DNA from: Desulforamulus aquiferis
GTDB lineage: Bacteria; Bacillota; Desulfotomaculia; Desulfotomaculales; Desulfotomaculaceae
Direction of reading: 5' to 3'
Assembly (NCBI GenBank): GCA_004143605.1
Contig: AWVY01000032.1
Coordinates: 60,568-107,754, forward strand
Length of the DNA: 47,187 nt
Part shown: piece after piece, positions 1 through 10,417 of the stretch
Layout: each line of letters starts with the position of its first letter
Numbering within the stretch: the stretch's first letter is position 1
Notes under the pieces: generated by a model
What the model saw: only the letters and a program-made list of their open reading frames with translations
What the model was told of the DNA's origin: nothing
Databases searched by the model: none
Program-made: the position numbers and the translations under genes

Positions 1-75
1 CCATTTTCGCATCCTCAGCTTCGCGAAGCGCTGTTTCCACTGCTTCGAATGTCGCAGTTCGGGATTATTAAAACC
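1..75. repeat. Partial copy of a small palindromic repeat element
   Basis: The right end is GGGATTATTAAAACC at 61-75, identical to the right end of the element at 18567-18651. A perfect palindrome GCTTCGCGAAGC lies at 18-29, followed by GCGCTG, which also resembles the core of the other copy. The left end is cut by the window edge or is diverged. I see no coding potential. It is probably a non-autonomous, MITE- or REP-like dispersed element; a coincidental match is unlikely because the 15-base end is exact. Confidence 0.55.
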
Positions 76-100
76 CAGTTGTATCTTTTTCAACAGACTG

Positions 101-132
101 ATAAAAGGCGCGCTTATTTGCGCGCCTTTTAT
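101..132 (-). terminator. Rho-independent terminator after the UPF0182 gene
   Basis: A perfect 12-bp stem (101-112 with 121-132) with an 8-base loop starts directly after the stop codon of the minus-strand UPF0182 gene. The minus-strand descending arm ends in TTTTAT, so it can end that operon. Confidence 0.8.
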
Positions 133-133
133 A

Positions 134-2925
134 TTATTCTGCTTGTTCCTGTAATCTGTTTATGACATTTTGAAGTTGATCCAATGACTGTCCATAGCCA
201 GCCCAATCTCCAGACCTTAGCCTATTCTGGGCCTCATTGTATAAACGATTAGCTTCTTCCGCCAGCTCCTTTATACTCTGTGCCGTTGGTGTAACTGGAT
301 CGGTAGGTTGTTCCGCTGTTGGTTCTTGGGTGCCAGGCGTTGGGGTAGTACCCGGGACCTGACCCACCCCTTCTCCAAAGATTCTTTGTAGAGCCTGATC
401 CAAGGTAGGCTCCATGACAATCTTGTCACCGGAGGCAACAATTACTCGGCGCAATTCAGGCATCTTGCTCTGTTCAGACTGTAGATATAGAGGCTCTACA
501 TAGAGCAGCGAGTCATTGATGGGGATAATCAGTAAGTTACCCCTTAATACCGAGGAACCTCGCTGATCCAAAGCGCAATTTGCTGGGATATAACCGGATC
601 CTGATCAATTCTGGTCTCAATTTGCATAGGACCATAAACTAATTCCTGCTTAGGGAACTCATAAATCAATAACTTGCCGTAGTTTTCACCGTCTGAGCGG
701 GCAGCCATCCAGGCGATCATGTTTTTCTTATTCTGCGGAGTAAAGGGTGTGATTAAGATATATTCTGGCTCCTGCTCACCGGGTAATACGGTAATGGTGT
801 AATAGGCGTCCATATTGGTTTCTTCTTTACCAATCTTTTCAGTAGGCATAACCCATTTGTCTTCCTTGTTATAGAAGACCTGGGGATCTGTCATATGGTA
901 AAGGGTATACATCCGCGCTTGGATGTTAAACAGATCTTCAGGGTACCTAATGTGTTCCTGCAAATCAGCAGGCATTTCTTCCAGGGGTTTAAAGGTGCCA
1001 GGGAATATTTTACTGTAGGTCTGAATAATAGGATCCTTGGCATCAGCTACATAAAAGTTTACATCACCATTGTAAGCATTAATAGTAAGTTTAACCGAAT
1101 TTCTTATATAGTTATTTCTCCGATTATCAAAGGGCTCTGCGTAGGGATACATATTTGTTACAGTATAGGCATCCCACAACCAGACTATTTCACCCTGACT
1201 GGTAATTACCGGGTAAGGATCACCGTCGTAGCTTAAGAAAGGAGCAATTTTGGGAACCCTTTCTTTAATATTTCTATGCAGCAGCAACTGGCTATCCTTG
1301 TCAATATCACCTGTTAAGAAGAGCTTGTAATCGGTTAGGGCCAAAGAAAGTACTGCTTTACGCACAAAGGAACCTATTTTTATCCCACCATCACCCTCAT
1401 AGGTTGTATAGGCATTTCCATCACCCTGGGGATAATCAAATTCCTTTGTTTTAGTGTTTACAAAAACATAGCCGTCATTGGATTCGCCATAGTAGATTTC
1501 CGGTCTGGTTACCGTTAAATCTGTTTCTGTCACTGGAGGGATGTCCTTTAGCAGAAACTGTGGCAAACCTTCCTTTGTTACCCCAGCCACCGGACTCATA
1601 GCAATACCGTAGCCATGGGTATAGATAAGCTTCTGGTTGATCCAGGTTTGGGCCTGGACACTAAGTTGATCCTGGTTCATCTCTCTGATCGCCAGCATAA
1701 CCTGCCGATAACGACCGTCTATGTTGTAACGGTCAATATCGATATTTTTAAACTCATAGTAAAGACGCATTTCCTGAAGCTGACTGTAGGTTTGCTGCAG
1801 GGGACGCCAATCCCACAATCTGATGTTATCTATGGTTGCCCTGTTATCAGCAATATCCTGGGCTGTTAGGGTGCGCCCTGCGGGAAAATCCTTACGTTCT
1901 ACATTTTCCAGGTTGTAGGCCATTTGTGTGTACTTAATATTATTGGCTATATAGGGAGCCTCACGGTTAAACTCATTAGGTACAACAACAAATTTCTGAA
2001 TTACACTGGGATAAACGCCTCCAAGAAGTATAGATGCTACTAAAAGACCGCCAATGCATAGGCAGTTAAGCGGAAGCGTTTTAGGAAAAGATTCACAATA
2101 ATAACGATAGCAGTTAGAGCAGATAAAATGGTTAGTACTTTATAGGCTAAAAGTGTAGCATGAATATCGGCATAACCTGCACCGTATACTGCACCACCAC
2201 TGGAAAATAGCAGGTTGTATTGATCTAGGCGATAGCCCAAGACTTTAAAAGGAAGAACAGCGCAGCCAGGGCAGACAGATGGTAACGGGCAGCTTCAAAG
2301 CGAAATATCTTTGTCAAACCACCCCTGGCAGAATCTGTAACCAAGTAAACAATGGCCACAAAAAAAGCATTCATAATAATGGCCAAAGCAAGCAGCCTAT
2401 AGATCAACTGATAAAAGGGTAAATCAAAAACGAAAAAGCCTATATCCTTATTAAAGATGGGATCTGCAGTACCAAATGCTGTTTTATTCAGATATTTTAG
2501 AACATTAATCCACTCACCTGATACGGTACTGCTGTACAAAAAGCCCATAACCAGTGCAATGGCCGTAAACACCGCGGTAAGACGACCAGGTGTAATATGC
2601 TCCCGCCAATTAAACTGATTAATTGTAACGACATTATCATCTTCATCCTGAGCAAAGGGACGGAATGGCTTGGCAGCTTTAACTGCCTGCATAACAGATT
2701 TCCTGGTCAGCATCAAATTCAATAAAACTAATCCAAAAAATACCAGCCAATTAAAATCCTTAGCCCGTACTCTGAAAGCAGCATGGTTACAAAAATATTA
2801 CTATAATTAACAGTATTAAACCATAACCAGTCCAGATATAGTCCAGCACCCCAGCCTATTAGAGAAAGCATTACTGTTACTGCAACTATAAACAATGCAA
2901 GGGAAAACTGCGGACTTTTGTTCAA
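134..2925 (-). CDS. UPF0182 family integral membrane protein (four apparent frameshifts)
   Basis: The pieces join into one protein of about 930 residues, the usual size of UPF0182 proteins. The N-terminal third has several hydrophobic segments, for example SLALFIVAVTVMLSLIG. The long soluble middle and C-terminal part contains segments typical of the family such as NLENVERKDFPAG and YNIDGRYRQVML, and the end is rich in Pro/Thr/Gln. The frame changes near 2725, 2235, 2000 and 560 are each fixed by one added base. I chose the TTG at 2925 because AGGAGG lies 8 bases upstream; the GTG at 2934 overlaps that site. The family's function is unknown. It is the first gene after a good promoter at 3256-3283 together with a small Cys-pair protein, and a terminator follows it. 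Confidence 0.85.
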
Positions 2926-2953
2926 ACACAACACCTCCTGCTATAAATTCTTT

Positions 2954-3149
2954 TTACATCGGCTTACTACCTTTCATCTGGTCGTCTGACTCTTTTCTAA
3001 GCTTGGCCTCACATAGCTGACAAAAAGACACAGATTTTTTTGGCTTTGGGATAAAATCATCCTCATCGTCCATAAACCTTGGATGACTCCTCCTCAATAA
3101 CCCGACCGCACATGATGCAGCGTGGACCTTTCTTCTCTTGAGTTTCCAT
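2954..3149 (-). CDS. Small Cys-pair (zinc-ribbon-like) protein
   Basis: The N-terminal part starts METQEKKGPRCIMCGRVIEE, and the C-terminal part in another frame contains FIPKPKKSVSFCQLCEAKL. Restoring two Gs near 3075 joins them as SSKVYGDDEDDFIP and gives a protein of about 65 residues with two CxxC pairs, typical of a small metal-binding protein. It resembles DUF2197-type proteins, but I cannot confirm this by eye. GGGGGTGG precedes the ATG. It sits just upstream of the UPF0182 gene and probably shares its transcript. Function unknown. Confidence 0.6.
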
Positions 3150-3255
3150 TCTGCCACCCCCAAAAGTTACGCCCGTTCAAGGCTAATTAGGTATTATTTC
3201 TTCTAGGATGACGGAATTCCTGCTCGTTTGTGAAACAATCCACTCAACAACTTAT

Positions 3256-3283
3256 ATTATACTATAAAGTTGCCTTTTGTAAA
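3256..3283 (-). promoter_or_regulatory. Sigma-A-type promoter for the small Cys protein and UPF0182 genes
   Basis: On the minus strand TTTACA and a perfect TATAAT are separated by 16 bases, about 100 bases before the ATG at 3149. It starts right after the terminator of the upstream ddl gene, which fits an independent transcript. Confidence 0.55.
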
Positions 3284-3288
3284 ATATA

Positions 3289-3311
3289 AAAGGCGGGGGA
3301 CTCCCGCCTTT
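3289..3311 (-). terminator. Terminator of ddl
   Basis: AAAGGCGGG pairs perfectly with CCCGCCTTT around a 5-base loop. It begins two bases after the ddl stop codon and continues into a T-rich stretch on the minus strand. Confidence 0.8.
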
Positions 3312-3312
3312 C

Positions 3313-4243
3313 CTACTTTTCTAGGGCTAATTTAACCAATCTATCCACTAAGTCTGGAAATTCTATTCCCATATACCTTGCGGCATCGGGAAACAGGCTT
3401 GTATTAGTCATCCCTGGTAAGGTATTAATCTCCAGGGCGTAGATAGTCTCTCCGGCAATAATGAAATCAACCCTGCCTAAACCTTGGCAGCCCACTGCCA
3501 AATAAGCCTTTACCGCCAGTTCTTTAATCTGCTCCTGTATTTCCTCCGGCAGTCTTGGTGGGATAATATGATCACTCATACCAGGGGTATATTTTGCCTG
3601 ATAATCATAGATACCTGTTACCGAGGTAATCTCAATTAGTGGGAGAGGCATGGGCTCTTTATTACCGAGCACCGAGCTGTTACTTCCACTCCAGAGACAA
3701 AGGTTTCTATTAATACGTCATTATCATATTCCATGGCTGACTGAATAGCTGGACCCATTTCTTCTATCCTGTGCACAAAGGCAATGCCTATGGTAGATCC
3801 TGGGTATTGGCTTTTACTACGGCAGGAATACCTACATACTCCACCACCTGAAGGGCAATTTCCTCAAATCCCTTGTGAGCGATATCCCCTTTGGTTACCA
3901 CTGTGAATTTGGGGGTTGGAATTCCCTCCATGTTAAATATTTTTTTGGTTGCAATCTTATTAATGGCCAGGGCACTGGCCAGTACACCACTACCTGTATA
4001 GGGTAGGTCTAGCATTTCCAACAAGCCTTGAATGGTCCCGTCCTCACCGTATTTTCCATGCAGAGCCAGAAAAGCCAGTTCAATCTTATTTCCCTTTAAT
4101 TGTTCAACCAGATCCATTCCCACATCTATTTTTACGACGTCTGTATAGCCGGCTGCCAGCAATGCCTCATAAACGGCTGCCCCGCTTCTGAGGGATACCT
4201 CCCGCTCAGCAGAGCGTCCCCCGCACAAAACACCAATTCGCAA
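3313..4243 (-). CDS. ddl: D-alanine--D-alanine ligase (two apparent frameshifts)
   Basis: Makes the D-Ala-D-Ala dipeptide for peptidoglycan from two D-alanines and ATP in the cytoplasm. The start [20 protein letters not shown] is the classic N-terminus with the GGxSxExxVS motif. The ATP-grasp part has [17 protein letters not shown] and [16 protein letters not shown], and the C-terminus has GRVDFI and [10 protein letters not shown] with the Mg-binding Glu and Asn. Adding one G near 3795 restores [11 protein letters not shown], and one G near 3672 restores VTARVLGNKEP. The corrected length is about 310 residues, normal for Ddl. I prefer the TTG at 4243 because GGAGG lies upstream, although the 13-base spacing is long; an upstream in-frame ATG would add a tail without family resemblance. 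Confidence 0.93.
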
Positions 4244-4431
4244 AATTTTATTAACACCTCCTGAAATTCCTAGACTAATACATTTTATTATATTCTTAGA
4301 AGAGATGCAAAATCCTTGCAGAAATATAATTATCATTAATTATTAAATTGCCTAAACATGGGCAAAATTGTGTATAATATTTGTCTAAATCAACAGATAT
4401 TTTAATATTTTACAACATATTTCCCTAGAAA

Positions 4432-4461
4432 TTGACTTTATAATTATTTGCATGAGATAAT
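4432..4461 (+). promoter_or_regulatory. Promoter of the [FeFe] hydrogenase gene
   Basis: TTGACT and GATAAT are separated by 18 bases, about 35 bases before the TTG start at 4497. The surrounding AT-rich 250 bases separate divergent ddl and hydrogenase genes. Confidence 0.5.
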
Positions 4462-4496
4462 TTGAATAAGGAGAATATGGATTGGGAGGAGATTCT

Positions 4497-5867
4497 TTGA
4501 ACCCAGTATCAGAAATAACTAAACTGCGCAGGGATCTATTTACATCAGTTGCCCGGTGGGCTTTAAAAAATATAGGGAGTAAACCTTCCGAACATGATAT
4601 AGCTAATATGGTAAAAGAACTCGTACCAGATGGACCTCCCCGCTACCGCTGTTGCATTCACAAAGAAAGAGCTGTTGCAAGGGAAAGGATTATCATTGCA
4701 CTTGGTTTACATAATAGTCAGTCAGATAATCAACCTATAACTGTTATATCCGAAGCCTGTAACGGCTGCTCCTTAATTAAATATGTTATAACAGATGCTT
4801 GTCAAAACTGTGTCGCTCACCCCTGTAGAAATAGTTGCCCCAAAAATCTATTTCAGTAATCCAAAACAGGGCTTATATAGATCAAAACTCCTGTATAGAA
4901 TGCGGCAAATGTGCACGCAGTTGTCCATATAATGCTATTGTTGAAATTACCCGCCCCTGCGAGCGGGCTTGTGCTGTTAAAGCTATCAAAGTTGACGATT
5001 CAAGAAAGGCAATTTTAGATCTTGGTAAATGTGTATCATGCGGACATTGTGTTTCTGTTTGCCCCTTTGGTGCCATAACCGATCTCTCACAAATTTGTAA
5101 AGTAATAAACAGTTTGTACCAACCAACCCAACCCCTAGGGGCAATCATTGCCCCTTCTATTGCCGGTCAGTTCGGACCAAAGGTGTCTCCAGGCCAAATT
5201 AAGTCAGCTTGATAAAGCTTGGCTTTAATCTAGTTATCGAAGCTGCCCTCGGTGCCGATATAGTGGCAAATCATGAGGCCAAAGAATTGCAAGAAAAAAC
5301 CACAGGAGGTTTATTGGTTAATTCCTGTTGTTATCCCTTTAGCAGGACGGCAACCAATATCTCTCCTGAATTGTCCAAGCACCTTTCTTCCTCTTTGTCT
5401 CCCATGAGGCAACTGGAAAACTGGTCAAAGACAAATATGAAGGCCAGATCACAACTATTTTTATAGGACCCTGTATAGGCAAAAAGGCTGAGGCAACCTT
5501 AGGCAATGAAATTGACCTAGTAATTACCTTTGAGGAATTGGCTGCTCTCTTTATAGCTGCAGATATCGACCCATCAACCCAGGAGGAATTGGCATTAAAG
5601 GATGCATCCACCAAGGGGCGTCTCTTTGCAAAAGCCGGAGGAGTAGCAACAGCCGTCAGCAGCCAAGTTACCAATATAGCTTTAAAGGTAGCAAGTGTAC
5701 AAGGCTTAGGCCCTTGTATCACCTCCTTAAAATCCTCAGTCAAGGACCTGAAGGAAGGTCGGTACCTATTCCTCGAATGCATGGCCTGTGAAGGCGGCTG
5801 TGTTGGCGGACCCGGGACCTTAGTTTCCCCTGCCGCAGCAGTCAGGGCCCTAGAAAAGCATAGCTAA
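4497..5867 (+). CDS. Monomeric group-B-like [FeFe] hydrogenase (four apparent frameshifts)
   Basis: Predicted to interconvert protons and H2 using a ferredoxin-type electron partner. In order: an N-terminal Cys motif ACNGCSLIKYVITDACQNC, two [4Fe-4S] ferredoxin motifs (CIECGKCARSCP and CVSCGHCVSVCP), then the H-cluster domain. H-cluster ligands are visible as VNSCCYPF (L1), GPCIGKKAEA (L2) and LECMACEGGCVGG (L3). L3 differs from the usual GGG of group A enzymes, and the overall layout matches the family annotated as group B1/B3. The four frame changes near 4850, 5205, 5406 and upstream of 5538 are each fixed by one base; the corrected length is about 458 residues. The start is TTG, 6 bases after GGGAGGAG. 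No maturase or partner subunit is adjacent. A role in H2 sensing or ferredoxin oxidation is equally possible. Confidence 0.82.
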
Positions 5868-5904
5868 AGAATAATGAAGGGCTTTTTGCCCTTCATTATT
5901 CTTT
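5866..5904. terminator. Bidirectional terminator containing both stop codons
   Basis: A perfect 17-bp stem (5866-5882 with 5888-5904) has a TTTTT loop. It lies between the convergent hydrogenase and histidine kinase genes, and both stop codons fall in it. Confidence 0.85.
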
Positions 5905-7074
5905 GCAAAATCTAATGTAAAAGGTTGTGCCCGCAGGCGATGACTCCACGTGCAGCTTGGCATTATGCCGGGTAATAATGTTAAAACACACAGCCAGGCC
6001 CAACCCTGTCCCCTGTTCCTTATTTGTAATAAAGGGAGTTCCTAATTTTTCAAGTATATCCTCCGGTATACCCGTTCCATGATCCTGTACCATAAGTATT
6101 ATATCTTTTTGCTCCTGGTAGGTCTTGATAGTAAGCAAACCACCCGGGCCCATTGACTCCAGCCCGTTTCTTACTAAATTAAGTAGAAGCTGCCTTATTT
6201 CTTTATCTTCCAACAACAAATTATCAATATTGCCTAATTCTAAGCTTAAATACATATTCATCTCTCTAGCGTTTGATTCAATAAGGGGCCAGACTGCCTT
6301 GATAATCATATTTAAGTTCTGTTTTATTAAATCAGGCGGGCATTTTTTGGCCAGGGAAAGATATTCTGTTATGATATCGTTGGCTCGGTCTAATTCCTCA
6401 ATCATTAATGTAAAATAATTTTTTAAATCAGCGTAATCATTCTTACTGCTTAACATTTGAAGAAACCCTCGGACCGTAGTCATAGGATTCCTGATTTCAT
6501 GACCGATACCCGCAGCCATTTGTCCTATTAAATTAAGCCTGTCCAAGCGGCTCATCTCGGTTTCCATCTGTTTACGTTCTGTTATATCATTAATTACTGT
6601 CAACATGCATTTCTCGTCATTAAAGGTTAATAATTCCGCAGATAACAGTCCAAAGCGCTGCTCCCCTTGCTTTGAAACCATCACCACATCCATATTTGTT
6701 ATTTTCCCCTGATCAAAATAGTACTCTTTATGTATTGTGGGACCTCTGCACTAAGAAATAACCCTAGGTCAAAAATATTTTTACCAACTATTTCAGCCCT
6801 GGTATAGCCCGAGAAAACAAGATAACTAATGTTTATATCTACAAATTTGTTACTATCAAAGGAATATATTGACATTGGGTTTGGACAAGCATTAAAGGCT
6901 TGGCAAAGTTTTTCTCAGATTTCCGAAACGCTTCAATTTCCTTTTTTAATAACTCATTAGTTTTTTCAATTCATTAATATTATTTCTTTCATTGGACAGA
7001 TGCTTAGTTATTTTATTATCTAATAATTGAACCTTTTCAATTAAAGCCTCTAGCTTCACTGCAATTGGATCCAT
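5896..7074 (-). CDS. PAS-domain sporulation-type histidine kinase (about three frameshifts)
   Basis: Cytoplasmic sensor kinase of about 390 residues. A short coiled N-terminus (LEALIEKVQLLDNKI) precedes a PAS domain (AFNACPNPMSIYSFDSNKF) and a second sensory part ending NDITERKQ. The dimerisation box is AAGIGHEIRNPMTTVRGFL with the phospho-accepting His. The ATPase part has the N box LLLNLVRNGLESM, G1 as DHGTGIP and G2 as GTGLGLAVC. The box closely resembles KinA-E type kinases that feed Spo0A. No response regulator gene is adjacent. Restored frames near 6700, 6900 and 6970 link the pieces. The ATG at 7074 follows GGAGG at a good distance. The signal it senses is unknown. Confidence 0.85.
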
Positions 7075-7202
7075 CACATTACCTCCGGCACTGATGTGAA
7101 CTACCACAATATTATACCTTTGGCAATAGCCGTGACAACAAAAAGTTTTGAATTATTGCAATTTTTCTATATTAGATTTGTTTTAAGATATTTAAGACCT
7201 GT

Positions 7203-7530
7203 TTATCTAGGTATCCAGATAATGATAGCTGCCCCTGCTAACGAAATTAGAGAACCAATCCAATCATATAAATCTGGTCTTTTTTATCTATTCCCCAGCC
7301 CCAGAACAGAGACAAGATAATAAAAATACCCCTCCATAGGCAGCATATATGCGCCCAAAACTGGGGAAACGTTGGAAGCAAGGAATAATCCCATAAAGAA
7401 CTAAGACAACCCCACCCAGCACACCCCACATTAATCCAGCGTCATTCCGCAGCCATATCCAGACAAAATAGCCCCCAGCAATTTCAGCCAGGCCTGCCAA
7501 TAGAAATAGAATTATAGACTTTGCAAACAT
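7203..7530 (-). CDS. YnfA / UPF0060 family small membrane protein (two frameshifts)
   Basis: Corrected length is about 109 residues, the usual YnfA size, with four hydrophobic helices. Visible family features are LLAGLAEIAGGYFVW, FPSFGRIYAAYGGVF, LSLFWGWGIDKK and PDLYDWIGSLISLAGAAII. Adding one base near 7310 and one near 7280 joins them, giving a stop at 7203. The family belongs to the small drug/metabolite transporter fold; its substrate is not established. It is a single gene with no partner. Confidence 0.85.
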
Positions 7531-7603
7531 TATAAAACTTCCTTTTATTTTTCATTATAGCTTATCCGCCGGTTATTGATAATGTTTTTCAATTGAAAAT
7601 AAT

Positions 7604-7638
7604 AAAGCAGGAACCACAATCCCTTGTGATTCCTGCTT
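7604..7638 (-). terminator. Terminator of tRNA-Trp
   Basis: On the minus strand AAAGCAGGA pairs with TCCTGCTTT, with a further TTGT/ACAA pair inside. It starts six bases after the CCA end of the tRNA. Confidence 0.7.
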
Positions 7639-7644
7639 TTTAAC

Positions 7645-7719
7645 TGGCGGGGGCAGAAGGACTTGAACCCTCAACCAACGGTTTTGGAGACCGCTACTCT
7701 ACCAATTGAGCTATACCCC
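7645..7719 (-). tRNA. tRNA-Trp (CCA anticodon)
   Basis: The minus strand shows the D arm TAGCTCAATTGGTAGAG, the anticodon loop CTCCAAA with anticodon CCA, the T loop GGTTCAAGTCC, discriminator G and an encoded CCA end. The 3' acceptor arm TGCCCCC needs GGGGGTA on the 5' side, but only four Gs are present. One G is probably missing from the sequence, like the deletions in the protein genes. It is a single, unclustered tRNA gene. Confidence 0.93.
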
Positions 7720-7889
7720 GAAATATGCACTTGTTTGACGCAAGAATCAGTATATCAGAGGTTTCAGCATTAGTCAATATTAAGTTTAGTTCGTATTTGT
7801 ACAATTTATCTCAGAATAATGAATCTAATTTTCGATTAAAATAACTTCGAATCCCACAATACAGAATGTACACTAAGGAGGTTTTTTAA

Positions 7890-8114
7890 ATGGCTAAACC
7901 AGATGATCGCAGTGATAATGTTGAAAAACTACAAAGCATGGTACAAAATACCATAGAAAACCTTGAAGAGGCCCATGAAACTATGCAAAATCAAAGCCTA
8001 AGCAGTGAGCAAAAACAAAATATCAAGGAGAAAAACAAAAGACGGGAAGAGAGCATTCGCGGCATGCGCAATGAAATTAAAGATGAATATGCCGACCAGC
8101 ACTCTAGTCACTGA
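7890..8114 (+). CDS. tlp: Small acid-soluble spore protein Tlp
   Basis: The 74-residue protein [14 protein letters not shown]... matches the Tlp family along its whole length, with conserved [31 protein letters not shown] and EIKDEYAD. Tlp is a minor protein deposited in the spore core. It is highly charged with no membrane segment. AAGGAGG precedes the ATG. The frame is intact. It is followed by a small gene of unknown function on the same strand. By analogy with Bacillus, transcription in the forespore is expected, but I could not identify a convincing sigma-G promoter. Confidence 0.93.
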   Translation: MAKPDDRSDNVEKLQSMVQNTIENLEEAHETMQNQSLSSEQKQNIKEKNKRREESIRGMRNEIKDEYADQHSSH

Positions 8115-8152
8115 TATAACTGCTAATCCTTGTAAAAGGTAGGTGAAATATT

Positions 8153-8340
8153 ATGGGCCACTTCATTAATTTTGATCCAAATAGGTTTAATCAGGAGGCC
8201 GCTGGGGAATTACGTCCCGAGGCAAATAAGGACAACAGACCTGATCTGCTGAGCCCCGAGGAATGGACGGATTGTGAAACTGAAAAGGAACTGGCCAACT
8301 TCTCTATCCGGAATAAAGCTATCAAGACACAAAAAAATAG
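8153..8340 (+). CDS. Small hypothetical protein downstream of tlp
   Basis: Starts MGHFINFDPNRFNQEAAGEL after AAAGGTAGGTG and continues with an acidic segment (SPEEWTDCETEKELANF). As written, the frame runs to 8476 through the terminator at 8372-8401 and into the 3' end of the opposite EF-G gene, which is unlikely. One added base near 8320 would end it at TAG 8338-8340, giving about 62 residues. I do not recognise the family. Its position after tlp suggests, weakly, co-expression during sporulation. Confidence 0.45.
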
Positions 8341-8371
8341 TATATGTCGGGGGAATATCCTACCGGAAGGG

Positions 8372-8401
8372 AAAACCAGGGGTGCTAAAGCCCCTGGTTT
8401 T
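8372..8401. terminator. Bidirectional terminator
   Basis: AAAACCAGGGG and CCCCTGGTTTT form a perfect 11-bp stem with an 8-base loop between the converging small gene and the EF-G-like gene. Confidence 0.85.
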
Positions 8402-8413
8402 AGTAATTCCATT

Positions 8414-10417
8414 TTATTTTGCAGCTTCCTTTTCTTCCTTGGCCTTTTTAACAACCATATCGGCCTCACGACCTGAGAATTCTTCATAGCTCGCAAACTC
8501 CATGGTAAAGGAGCCACGTCCCTGGGTCATGGATTTCAAATCAATGGCATAGCGGTACATTTCGGAGAGAGGTACCTGGCACGTATCTTAACCAACTTAC
8601 CCATGGGCTCAGTTCCCAGTACACGTCCACGCTTGGTGTTGAAGTCACTGATAATATCGCCCATGAAGTTCTCCGGCACAGTCACCTCAACATTTTGAAT
8701 GGGCTCCAGCAATACCGGACTGGCCTGATCGCAACCCTTTTTAAAGCTAGATGGGATGCAATCTTAAACGCCATTTCAGAAGAGTCAACCGGGTGATAGG
8801 AGCCATCATAAAGGGTAGCTTTAAGACCGGTTACAGGGAATCCAGCAAGTACACCTTCATCTAAAACTTCCCTTAGGCCCTTTTCAACAGCAGGGAAGAA
8901 GTTTCTTGGCACAGCGCCGCCGAATACTTCTTCAGCAAATACAAAATGTTCTTCAGAGGGTTCAAAGCGAATCCAAACATGTCCAAACTGTCCACGTCCA
9001 CCTGATTGCTTCTTATGCTTACCTTCCACTTCTACCTTCTTACGAATGGTTTCTCTATAAGGCACCTTAGCTTCTTCCAGGGTAACATCAACACCGTATT
9101 TTTTCTTGAGACGGTCCACCATAATTTGAGTCTGGGCTTCACCCATGGTAATTAGTAGAGTTTGTTTTGTTTCAGTGTTCTTTTGCACCTTAACAGTGGG
9201 ATCTTCGTCTGTTAATTTAAGTAGCGCGTCTCCTAGTTTGTCTTCGTCGTTTTTACTCTTTGGAGCCACCGCAGTAGTTAGGGTTGGTACTGGGAATTCA
9301 ATGCCTTCCAGTTCTATAGCTTATCCTTATCTGCCAAGGTATCGCCTGTACCGGTATCCTGCAGTTTAACAAGAACCGCTAAATCACCACATGGTACAAC
9401 CTCGGTTTGCACAGTAGCCTTACCCCGTACGTACATCATCTGACCAATTTTTTCAAGTTTTTCCTTCTTTACATTCAATACCGGGGCATCAGTCTTTAAT
9501 TGACCACGGAATACCCTTAAGAAGTTCATTTTACCGACATACGGGTCAGCAATAGTTTTAAATATCAGGGAAGCCATTGGACCTTCCTCAACCTTAGGTG
9601 CTGGGAAGTATTCAGCAATTAGATCAAGTATTTGAGCAACACCAATGTTCTTAATTGCCGAGCATGCCATAACCGGAACAACTTTACCTAAAGCAACAGA
9701 TTTCCGGAAACCATCACGTATTTCATCGGGAGTCAGTTCCTCCCCCTCTAAATACTTCATGGTTAATTCATCATCGCCCTCGGCGGCCGCCTCAATCATA
9801 GCTTCACGGTAAGTGGCAAGATAGTCGGCTAAATCACCAGGTACAGCTACCTCTTTACCCTTGCCATCACCTGTGTAGGCCTTTTCATCCATAATATTTA
9901 CGACACCATTAAAATCATTAAAAGCACCAATTGGAATTTGCAAGGGAACAAAATTTGCCCCAAACTTTTCCTTAAGGCTATCAAGGACTTTGTCAAAGTT
10001 CGCATTTTCACGATCCATTTTATTAATAATTACGAATTTGGGCATTTCTCCAGCCATGTCCCAGATAACCTCATGCTGAACCTGCACACCATCCACTGCA
10101 GATATAACAAACAGGGCACCATCTGCAACCCTTAGAGAACCTTTAATTTCACCAATAAAATCAGAAAATCCAGGAGTATCTAAAAGATTTACCTTAGTTT
10201 TGTTCCATTCCACGGGCACCAAGCTAGTATGAATAGTCATTTTACGGGCTGTTTCTTCTGGATGGTAGTCCGATGTGGTAGTGCCGTCTTCCACTCTACC
10301 CAAACGGGAGAGGGTGCCAGTGTTAAAAAGCATTGCCTCTACCAAAGAAGTCTTGCCAGATCCGCCGTGGGCCACAACTGCGACATTACGAAGTTGATTG
10401 GATTGGTAGTTTTTCAA
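8414..10417 (-). CDS. Elongation factor G paralogue (three apparent frameshifts)
   Basis: A GTPase of about 668 residues. G1 is [16 protein letters not shown]3 is [13 protein letters not shown] and G4 is INKMDREN. The switch I region reads [17 protein letters not shown] instead of the DWMEQEQERGITI type of canonical EF-G, which marks the EF-G-like second branch found in many Firmicutes. Later domains show [15 protein letters not shown] and the C-terminal [13 protein letters not shown] with [16 protein letters not shown]. Frame changes near 9290, 8747 and 8580 need one base each. The ATG follows a GGAGG-type site. The gene stands alone, without rpsL, rpsG or tuf, which also argues against the main fusA. 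The exact role of this branch is unsettled. Confidence 0.88.

Noticed and set aside
134-2925. Five separate small genes in place of one UPF0182 gene
   Set aside because: The pieces are consecutive parts of one known family, in order, and each junction is fixed by one base.
3672-3795. Programmed ribosomal frameshifting
   Set aside because: The shifts are too many, occur in almost all genes, and lack slippery sites or a shared structure; missing bases explain them better.
5538-5867. Separate hydrogenase small subunit
   Set aside because: It is the C-terminal part of the same H-cluster domain, carrying the L3 motif, and continues the upstream pieces directly.
8341-8476. C-terminal extension of the small gene after tlp
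   Set aside because: It would read through a perfect 11-bp terminator and overlap the end of the opposite EF-G gene.
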